Assembly: GCF_029937855.1 (NCBI RefSeq)
Contig: NZ_JAPYPC010000005.1
Location: 118,616 to 155,299 of the forward strand
Direction: 5' to 3'
From: Christiangramia sp.
GTDB lineage: Bacteria > Bacteroidota > Bacteroidia > Flavobacteriales > Flavobacteriaceae
Length of the DNA stretch: 36,684 nucleotides
The notes beneath the pieces were generated by a model, which worked only from the letters and a program-made list of their open reading frames with translations, was not told the DNA's origin and ran no database searches. Position numbers and translations under genes: made by a program. Shown piece by piece: positions 9,325-15,892 of this stretch. How positions within the stretch are numbered: position 1 is the first letter of the stretch; every line of letters begins with the position of its first letter.

Positions 9325-10482
9325 ATGACACCTATGAAACGATTATTACTATTGCTAATGGCAATTTCATTGCCTATAGTGGGCAGTTCACAGATCAAAC
9401 ATGAAAGTTTTTCCTCTCAAAAACTAGGAGAAACAAGACAGATAAAGATCCAGCTTCCAAGAAATTACGAAAAAAACAAAGAGAAACGCTACCCCGTCGT
9501 TGTGGTGCTTGATGGCGATTATTTATTCGAGCCCGTAGCAGGGATGGTAGATTATTATTCTTACTGGGAAGATGTACCGGAAATGATAGTTGTAGGCATT
9601 AATCAGGATGGAATTAGAACAGAAGATACTTCCTACAGCGAAAACAATTTTCTTCCGGTAGATAAAGGCGCGAAGTTTTTTGAATTTATCGGGATGGAAT
9701 TGCTTGCCCAGTTAGATCAAAAATACAGAACGGCCAATTTCAGGATCATTGTTGGCCATGATTTTACCGCAAATTTTATTAATTATTACCTTCTTAAACA
9801 GACTCCTATTTTTCAGGGATATGTAAATCTAAGCCCGGACCTCGCACCTGAAATGGCCGATAGGCTTACGAATGCCCTAAATAATGCCGAATCTAAAAAA
9901 TGGTATTATATGGCAACTGGAAGTGATGATATTCCAAACCTTAAAAAGAATATATTAAGCTTCGATAATCAGCTCAAAAATATTGAAAATGAATTGGTAG
10001 CCTATAAATTCCAGGATTTTGAGGACGAAACTCATTATTCTCTCGTAGGAAAAGCAATTCCTTCAGCAATATCCAGCATGTTCGAGATTTACAGGCCTAT
10101 TTCCACAAAAGATTATAACGAAATTTTACTCCAGACCTCTGTCTCTCCTTCGCAATTTTTGGCTGAAAAATATAATTCTATCGAAGAATTATATGGAATT
10201 CAGAAGAAAATAAGCATCAACGATTTTATGGCCGTTTATAAGGCCATTGAAAAAACCCGAAACTGGGAAGAATATAAAGAATTATATAAAATGGCTTTTG
10301 ATCATTATCCTGGAACCATGTTGGGCACTTTCTTCGAAGCTAGATATGAAGAAGAAACCGGCAACCCAAAGAAAGCCATGCGAATCTATCAAAATGCGTA
10401 TGGCCAGGAGAAAATTGCATTTATAGATACCGATTTTATGCTTGAAAAAGCCAATTCGATTAAAAAAGATTTCGGTTATTAG
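9325..10482 (+). CDS. Exported putative-esterase-fold protein with missing nucleophile
   Basis: This 385-residue protein has a signal peptide (M-K-R-L-L-L-L-L-M-A-I-S-L-P-I-V-G-S-S, cleavage probably near residue 21). An alpha/beta hydrolase of the esterase D/enterochelin esterase type follows: R-Q-I-K-I-Q-L-P-x-N-Y, Y-P-V-V-V-V-L-D-G-D-Y, and V-V-G-I-N-Q-D near 89-95. At the nucleophile elbow, where the family has G-H-S-x-G-G, it reads G-H-D-F-T-A (144-149), so the serine is Asp146. It is therefore probably not a serine esterase. The C-terminal 100 residues are helical and resemble a TPR-like tail. ATG at 9325 or 9334 could be the start; both leave a good signal. It sits between the flippase-like gene and radA (19-base gap). 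Confidence 0.75.
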   Translation: MTPMKRLLLLLMAISLPIVGSSQIKHESFSSQKLGETRQIKIQLPRNYEKNKEKRYPVVVVLDGDYLFEPVAGMVDYYSYWEDVPEMIVVGINQDGIRTEDTSYSENNFLPVDKGAKFFEFIGMELLAQLDQKYRTANFRIIVGHDFTANFINYYLLKQTPIFQGYVNLSPDLAPEMADRLTNALNNAESKKWYYMATGSDDIPNLKKNILSFDNQLKNIENELVAYKFQDFEDETHYSLVGKAIPSAISSMFEIYRPISTKDYNEILLQTSVSPSQFLAEKYNSIEELYGIQKKISINDFMAVYKAIEKTRNWEEYKELYKMAFDHYPGTMLGTFFEARYEEETGNPKKAMRIYQNAYGQEKIAFIDTDFMLEKANSIKKDFGY

Positions 10483-10501
10483 CATAAAATAGATCGATTA
10501 A

Positions 10502-11866
10502 ATGGCGAAGGTAAAGACAAGTTATTATTGTCAGAAATGTGGGGCTCAGTATTCAAAATGGCAGGGAAAATGCAATTCTTGTGGAGACTGGAATACCATA
10601 GTTGAAGAGTTAGTACAGAAACCTGATCCAAAAGACTGGAAAACTTCAGCAAAGAAGGAAGCGAAAAAAGCCTCAAAACCACTACTCATTAGCGATATTG
10701 AGAATACTCCTCAAAATCGTATGAATACCGGCAACAATGAGCTGGACCGGGTACTGGGCGGTGGTCTTGTTCCAGGTTCTCTAACGCTTTTAGGCGGTGA
10801 ACCGGGAATTGGAAAAAGCACCCTTTTATTACAAATATCGCTCGGTTTAAAGTATAAGGTATTATACGTTTCCGGGGAAGAAAGTCAGCAACAGATCAAG
10901 ATGCGGGCAGAACGTATAAATCCCAATCCCGCAAACTGCTTTATCCTTACCGAAACAAAAACTCAAAGTATCTTTCGTCAGGTAGAAGAAGTGGAGCCGG
11001 AAGTGGTTATTATAGACTCCATTCAAACACTTCACAGCGATTATATTGAAAGTTCCCCTGGAAGTATTTCCCAGATAAGGGAATGTACGGCAGAGCTCAT
11101 TAAATTTGCCAAGGAAAGCAACACTCCGGTAATTTTAATCGGCCATATCACGAAAGAAGGAAGTATTGCAGGCCCAAAAGTTCTTGAGCATATGGTAGAT
11201 ACTGTTCTTCAGTTTGAAGGGGATCGTAATCATGTTTACAGGATTTTGAGGGCTCACAAAAACAGGTTTGGCTCTACGCATGAACTGGGAATATATGAAA
11301 TGCAGGGCAGCGGTTTAAGAGAAGTGATTAATCCCTCTGAAATTTTAATCTCTAAAAACGATGAGGACTTAAGTGGAACCGCGATCGCTTCAACTCTGGA
11401 AGGGATGCGTCCTCTTATGATAGAGATCCAGGCGTTGGTAAGCACAGCGGTATACGGCACACCACAGCGATCTACCACTGGCTACAATGCCAAACGACTG
11501 AATATGCTACTGGCAGTTCTTGAAAAGAGGGCTGGTTTTCGGCTTGGCGCTAAAGATGTATTTTTAAACATAACCGGTGGAATTAGTGTGGACGATCCCG
11601 CCATAGACCTCGCAGTTATTGCGGCCATTCTCTCTTCTAATGAAGATATCGCTTTAGAAAAAGATACTTGTTTTGCTGCTGAAGTTGGACTCGCCGGTGA
11701 AATTAGACCGGTAACCAGAATAGAGCAACGTATTATCGAAGCTGAAAAGCTTGGTTTTGGCTCTATCATGGTTTCTAAACAAAGTAAAATTCCGAAAGGA
11801 GATTTTCATATTCGCATTATAAAAGTTGCAAAGATAGAAGATGTTGTTAGCCACTTATTTGGCTAA
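10502..11866 (+). CDS. radA: DNA repair protein RadA
   Basis: RadA is a RecA-like, DnaB-type ATPase that drives branch migration in recombinational repair. The 454-residue length is normal. An N-terminal zinc finger has cysteines at 10, 13, 24 and 27. Walker A G-G-E-P-G-I-G-K-S-T lies at 98-107. The RadA-specific K-N-R-F-G-S-T motif is near 253-259. The C-terminal Lon-protease-like domain contains D-V-F-L-N-I-T-G-G-I-S-V-D-D-P-A, without the Lon catalytic dyad as usual. It follows the esterase-like gene by 19 bases and probably shares its transcript. I see no strong terminator after it. Confidence 0.97.
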   Translation: MAKVKTSYYCQKCGAQYSKWQGKCNSCGDWNTIVEELVQKPDPKDWKTSAKKEAKKASKPLLISDIENTPQNRMNTGNNELDRVLGGGLVPGSLTLLGGEPGIGKSTLLLQISLGLKYKVLYVSGEESQQQIKMRAERINPNPANCFILTETKTQSIFRQVEEVEPEVVIIDSIQTLHSDYIESSPGSISQIRECTAELIKFAKESNTPVILIGHITKEGSIAGPKVLEHMVDTVLQFEGDRNHVYRILRAHKNRFGSTHELGIYEMQGSGLREVINPSEILISKNDEDLSGTAIASTLEGMRPLMIEIQALVSTAVYGTPQRSTTGYNAKRLNMLLAVLEKRAGFRLGAKDVFLNITGGISVDDPAIDLAVIAAILSSNEDIALEKDTCFAAEVGLAGEIRPVTRIEQRIIEAEKLGFGSIMVSKQSKIPKGDFHIRIIKVAKIEDVVSHLFG

Positions 11867-11885
11867 AAATGGCATAATTACTGCT

Positions 11886-11893
11886 TATATTTG
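11886..11893 (+). promoter_or_regulatory. Putative -7 box for the M23 lipoprotein gene
   Basis: TATATTTG matches TAnnTTTG, with TTG at 11859-11861 as a possible -33 element 24 bases upstream (slightly long). It overlaps a TTG codon at 11891 that could otherwise be read as a start, which supports the ATG at 11912 instead. Confidence 0.6.
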
Positions 11894-11911
11894 ACCTCAT
11901 TTGAGGATGTA

Positions 11912-13048
11912 ATGCAATTAAAAAACATAGGCTATTTCTTAATCTGTCTTCTACTTTTTTCCTGTTCGCAGCTGGAAAAAGCTGAAGAACTTATTTCCGG
12001 GCTTTCAGAAAAAGAACAATATATAAAGGATAACGGATTTTCTGATGAAATTTTTGAGCTTTGGAAAAGTCGGGTGACGCAGGCATTAAATGACAGCCTC
12101 GAAATAGAATTACCTTACAGAGAAATAGGTGAATTAAAACCCCGGAATTTTGCAATCTATTCCTACTCTACCTACCTCATTCCAGGCGAAAGAATAGAAG
12201 CTCAAATTATTACAGACAGCTCCAATACCCTGATCTTTTCAGAACTTTATAAGAAGACAAGTTCTGAAAATCCTTCTTTTGAAAGGATAAAAACCGGAGC
12301 ACCAAAAAATCGATCTTTAGCTTTCGAGATCCGGGAAAAAGGCTTGTATAAACTTGTTATTCAGCCGGAAATTGAGGCAAATACACCATTTCAGATTATA
12401 ATAAAAAAATCCCCCACCTATCTTTTCCCTGTTTTAAATGGAGAAAATTCAGATATCGGCAGCTACTGGGGTGATATTCGGGACGGGGGCAGGAGAAATC
12501 ATGAAGGTATTGATATTTTTGCAGAAAGAGGCACACCGGTGGTCGCTCCAACTTCAGGCAGAGTAGGATTTACCGGTGAGAAAGGTCTTGGAGGAAAACA
12601 GGTTTGGTTAAGGGATAGTAAACGAAATCAATCTTTATACTATGCTCACCTGGACAGCATTGTTCCCGGTATCAATAGGGTAAATCCTGGTGACACACTT
12701 GGGTTTGTGGGTAATTCGGGAAATGCAAGAACCACTCCGCCGCATTTGCATTTTGGAATTTATAAAAGAAATGAAGGAGCCATAGATCCTCTGGGATTCG
12801 TCTATTTGACAGAGGAACCTGATTTAACCGAATTGCCGGAACAGCAAATTTCATCACGATTAAAAGTGAATTCTTCTACCGCAAATTTCAGGAATAAACC
12901 TGCGTCCAATAATTCATCTATCATCAAAAAAGGAAAACAGGGGGAAATGTTAAGTGTACAGGGCAAAACAGCCGACTGGTTTCACGTACGCGACAGTTTA
13001 GACCGCTCTATGTATGTTCATGAAAGCCTGGTACAGCCTGTACATTAA
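11912..13048 (+). CDS. M23 family metallopeptidase lipoprotein with C-terminal SH3 domain
   Basis: This is probably a periplasmic peptidoglycan endopeptidase of the LytM type, 378 residues from the ATG at 11912. That start gives a lipoprotein signal with lipobox L-L-F-S-C (Cys18). The longer frame from TTG 11891 would be read from inside the promoter. The LytM zinc site is complete: N-H-E-G-I-D (His197, Asp201) and H-L-H (278-280), plus the Y-A-H segment near 244-246. So it should be active, unlike degenerate EnvC/NlpD-type activators. The C-terminal 60 residues form a bacterial SH3-like wall-binding domain (S-T-A-N-F-R-N-K-P, ending Y-V-H-E-S-L-V). Its last 4 bases overlap the end of the convergent aldo/keto reductase gene. 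Confidence 0.88.
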   Translation: MQLKNIGYFLICLLLFSCSQLEKAEELISGLSEKEQYIKDNGFSDEIFELWKSRVTQALNDSLEIELPYREIGELKPRNFAIYSYSTYLIPGERIEAQIITDSSNTLIFSELYKKTSSENPSFERIKTGAPKNRSLAFEIREKGLYKLVIQPEIEANTPFQIIIKKSPTYLFPVLNGENSDIGSYWGDIRDGGRRNHEGIDIFAERGTPVVAPTSGRVGFTGEKGLGGKQVWLRDSKRNQSLYYAHLDSIVPGINRVNPGDTLGFVGNSGNARTTPPHLHFGIYKRNEGAIDPLGFVYLTEEPDLTELPEQQISSRLKVNSSTANFRNKPASNNSSIIKKGKQGEMLSVQGKTADWFHVRDSLDRSMYVHESLVQPVH

Positions 13049-14079
13049 GGCGACGGGTTGGGAATTGAGTTATGAATCTCATTGATCCCTTCAAGGATCT
13101 CTTCTGAAAGTACCACATCTATACTCGCAATATTTTCCTTTAGCTGATCTAAACTCGTGGCCCCAATAATGTTGCTGGTTACAAATGGCTGCTGATTTAC
13201 AAATGCCAGCGCCAGATGAGTTAGGCTCATATGATGTTTATCTGCAAGTTCCTTATATTTTCTAGTGGCCTTTACCGCTTCTTCATTGGAATATCTGCTA
13301 TACTGAGGAAAAAGGCTTAATCGTGTGTTTTCTTTAATTCCGTCCAGATGTTTACCGCTTAGAGTCCCCATTCCTAAAGGGGAATATGGAAAAAGTCCTA
13401 CATTTTCCCGATGACAGATTTCGGTTAAACCAATTTCATCTTTTCTATTTAGTAGATTGTAAGGATTTTGCACCGTAACCACCCGGGGCAGATCATTTTT
13501 ACTTTCTTCCAGAAAACGCATCAGCCCGTAGGGCGTTTCATTAGAAAGACCAATCTGCCTAATCTTTCCTTTGTCGATAAAATATTTTAAGTTTTCCAGC
13601 ACCCTCCTGAAATTATCTTCCCACTGCTCATCTTCATCATGATTATAACCTCTTTTTCCAAAGAAATTGGTTTGCCGCTCAGGCCAATGTAATTGATAAA
13701 GGTCTATATAATCTGTTTGAAGCCTTTTTAAACTTTTATCAATAGCATCTTCCAGCGCTGCTTTATGAAAACCAAGGTCTTCCCGAATATGGGAAACCAT
13801 TTCAGCAGGGCCGGCGATTTTAGAAGCGATCACCACCTCATCACGCCTACCGGTTTTCTTCAACCAGGAACCAATCACTTTTTCTGTGCTGCCCTGAGTT
13901 TCGGGTTTTGCAGGAACCGAATACATCTCGGCAGTATCAATAAAATTCACTCCTTTATCCAGGGCGTACTCTATTTGCTCATACCCTTCAGCTTCAGTAT
14001 TCTGCTGTCCCCAGGTCATAGACCCCAGACAAATTTTACTAACTTTTATATCGGTATTTGGAAGATTGGTATATTTCAT
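13045..14079 (-). CDS. Aldo/keto reductase, Tas-like
   Basis: This NADPH-dependent oxidoreductase has 344 residues and a TIM-barrel fold. The catalytic tetrad is intact: Asp48 and Tyr53 in F-I-D-T-A-E-M-Y, Lys87 in A-S-K, and His131 in Y-Q-L-H-W-P-E-R. Cofactor-binding segments G-L-S-N-E-T-P-Y-G and N-I-I-G-A-T-S-L-D-Q-L are also present. The N-terminal M-x-Y-x-x-L-P-N-T-D-I-K-V-S and overall length resemble E. coli Tas (346 residues), whose physiological substrate is not settled. It is the last gene of the xth-OmpA-AKR run, 6 bases after the OmpA-like gene, and overlaps the convergent M23 gene by 4 bases. Confidence 0.92.
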   Translation of the reverse strand: MKYTNLPNTDIKVSKICLGSMTWGQQNTEAEGYEQIEYALDKGVNFIDTAEMYSVPAKPETQGSTEKVIGSWLKKTGRRDEVVIASKIAGPAEMVSHIREDLGFHKAALEDAIDKSLKRLQTDYIDLYQLHWPERQTNFFGKRGYNHDEDEQWEDNFRRVLENLKYFIDKGKIRQIGLSNETPYGLMRFLEESKNDLPRVVTVQNPYNLLNRKDEIGLTEICHRENVGLFPYSPLGMGTLSGKHLDGIKENTRLSLFPQYSRYSNEEAVKATRKYKELADKHHMSLTHLALAFVNQQPFVTSNIIGATSLDQLKENIASIDVVLSEEILEGINEIHNSIPNPSP

Positions 14080-14085
14080 TATCGT

Positions 14086-15051
14086 TTAATCTATTTCGTT
14101 TAAAACCCTGGTTATTTCGTCCAGTTTTGGGGTGAGGATCACTTCAATTCTTCGGTTTTTGGCTTTTCCGGTTTCGGTATCATTAGAAGCTACCGGAGCA
14201 TATTCCCCTCTTCCCGCAGCCGTTAAACTTTGCGGATCTATATTTGCATTGTCCCGCAAAATCTGCACAATTGCAGTGGCCCTTTTGGTAGAAAGATCCC
14301 AATTGTCTTTTAATTGCCCGCTTCCGCCGTAAGGAACATTATCTGTATGCCCTTCAATTAAAACTGCTATATCCGGATTTTGAGCCAGCACGGTCCCAAG
14401 CTGTTGTACGGCTTTTCTACCTTCAGAATTTACAGCCCAGCTTCCGGAATCAAAAAGTAATTTATTTTCCATAGAAACGTACACCTTGCCATCCCTTTGT
14501 TCCACACTCAATCCCTTGCCTTCAAAATTGGTAAGTGCATTGGAAACAGCATTTTTTAAAGCATTCATCTTAGCGTCCTTTGCCGCGATCACACTTTCCA
14601 GTTCATCAATTCTTTGAGAACGAAAGGCCAAATCTTTTTCCAGTTTCTCCAGCCGGTTTTTTTCCTGGATCAAAGCTGCTTCTTTTTCATCCAACTGTGC
14701 CAGCAATTCCCTGTTTTGCCTGGAATTCTCTGCGATGGCAGCAGAACTATTTTGTTCTAAAGCATCATAGGATTTCTCCAGACTTTCATAATTCTTCTGA
14801 AGCGCCGTAAGCTTTTCCATAAGTTGATTTCGCTCGGTGGTGATCGTTTCAAAATCAGTTTTAAGAGTAGTTAATTCTCTTTCCATTTCTGCACTGGAGC
14901 TTCTGAAGTTTTCAAGCTCATCATTCATCGAACGATTCTTTCTTTGTAAATCGGCATTTTTACTTTCAAGTTCTCCGTATTTTTTTGAAGAAACACAGGA
15001 ACTCATCAATATGCACAATGCTAAAACAGCGGTAAATCTAATCTTTATCAT
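14086..15051 (-). CDS. OmpA-family peptidoglycan-binding lipoprotein with long coiled coil
   Basis: This 321-residue outer-membrane lipoprotein probably anchors the outer membrane to peptidoglycan. The signal ends in a lipobox L-M-S-S-C (Cys19). Residues about 25-165 are strongly charged and heptad-like, a long coiled coil. The OmpA C-terminal domain (about 195-310) has L-L-F-D-S-G-S-W, I-E-G-H-T-D-N-V-P-Y, and the diaminopimelate-contact residues in N-W-D-L-S-T-K-R-A and N-R-R-I-E-V-I-L. The coiled coil would act as a spacer across the periplasm (inference). It lies 4 bases after xth and 6 bases before the aldo/keto reductase. Flagellar MotB-type function is excluded by the lack of a transmembrane stator segment. 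Confidence 0.9.
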   Translation of the reverse strand: MIKIRFTAVLALCILMSSCVSSKKYGELESKNADLQRKNRSMNDELENFRSSSAEMERELTTLKTDFETITTERNQLMEKLTALQKNYESLEKSYDALEQNSSAAIAENSRQNRELLAQLDEKEAALIQEKNRLEKLEKDLAFRSQRIDELESVIAAKDAKMNALKNAVSNALTNFEGKGLSVEQRDGKVYVSMENKLLFDSGSWAVNSEGRKAVQQLGTVLAQNPDIAVLIEGHTDNVPYGGSGQLKDNWDLSTKRATAIVQILRDNANIDPQSLTAAGRGEYAPVASNDTETGKAKNRRIEVILTPKLDEITRVLNEID

Positions 15052-15055
15052 ATTA

Positions 15056-15817
15056 TTATTCTATTTCTACTAAAACGGGGCAGTGATCACTATGGTATGC
15101 TTCCGGCAAAATAACTGCCCGCTTTAAGCGATCTTTTAAAGGCTGAGAAACCAAATTGTAATCAATACGCCATCCTTTATTATTATTTCTGGCATTGGCC
15201 CTGTAACTCCACCACGAATAATTATCTGGCTCCTCATTAAAATAGCGAAAGGAGTCTATAAATCCATTTTTCATAAAACCATCAATCCATCTTCGCTCTT
15301 CAGGAAGAAAACCTGAAACATTTTTAAGCCGAACAGGGTCATGTATATCTATAGCTTCATGACAAATATTATAATCTCCGGAAATAATCAAATTTGGGAT
15401 TTCCAGTTTTAGCTGATCTATATACCGCTGAAAATCGTCCATGAATTTAAACTTGAGTTCCAACCTGTTTATGTTGGTTCCCGAAGGTAAATAAAGGCTC
15501 ATCACCGAAAAATCTTCAAAATCTGCACGAATACTCCTTCCTTCAAAATCCATATAGTCTATCCCGGTTCCGTAAGAAACATTCTTAGGTTCGGTTTTGC
15601 TGAGAATTGCTACTCCGCTATATCCTTTTTTTGTTGCTGGATACCAATAATGAAAGGGATATCCGGCTTTCTCAAATTCTGAAACATCTAATTGTTCCGG
15701 ATGGGCTTTAATTTCCTGTATGCAAACTATATCGGGATTTGATTGCTGAAGCCAGTCTAAAAAACCTTTGCGCATGGCGGCACGAATGCCGTTTACGTTA
15801 TAGGAAATAATGGTCAT
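15056..15817 (-). CDS. xth: Exodeoxyribonuclease III
   Basis: This AP endonuclease and 3'-5' exonuclease works in base excision repair; it has 253 residues. The exonuclease-endonuclease-phosphatase motifs are complete: Y-N-V-N-G-I-R (Asn7), C-I-Q-E-I-K-A (metal ligand Glu35), S-G-D-Y-N-I-C-H-E-A-I-D, the D-Y-N-L-V-S segment, and S-D-H-C-P-V with the catalytic His near the end. It is the first gene of a three-gene run with the OmpA-like lipoprotein and the aldo/keto reductase, with 4- and 6-base gaps. A well-formed promoter lies just upstream at 15834-15863. Confidence 0.95.
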   Translation of the reverse strand: MTIISYNVNGIRAAMRKGFLDWLQQSNPDIVCIQEIKAHPEQLDVSEFEKAGYPFHYWYPATKKGYSGVAILSKTEPKNVSYGTGIDYMDFEGRSIRADFEDFSVMSLYLPSGTNINRLELKFKFMDDFQRYIDQLKLEIPNLIISGDYNICHEAIDIHDPVRLKNVSGFLPEERRWIDGFMKNGFIDSFRYFNEEPDNYSWWSYRANARNNNKGWRIDYNLVSQPLKDRLKRAVILPEAYHSDHCPVLVEIE

Positions 15818-15833
15818 GTACTTTGAATTTTTT

Positions 15834-15863
15834 CAAAAATAAGGCTATCTGCACTAAATCCAA
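15834..15863 (-). promoter_or_regulatory. Promoter for xth operon
   Basis: On the minus strand TTG (15863-15861), a 19-base spacer, and TATTTTTG (15841-15834) fit the Bacteroidota -33/-7 consensus at proper spacing. The box ends 16 bases before the xth ATG, leaving a leader of about 12 bases. Confidence 0.65.
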
Positions 15864-15892
15864 GAACAGATCATAATTTGGCCTTTAAAAAT

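Noticed and set aside
13031-13043. Inverted repeat GTACAG-C-CTGTAC at the end of the M23 gene
   Set aside because: The loop is one base and there is no T run, so it cannot work as a terminator hairpin. It is inside coding sequence and fits chance codon use.
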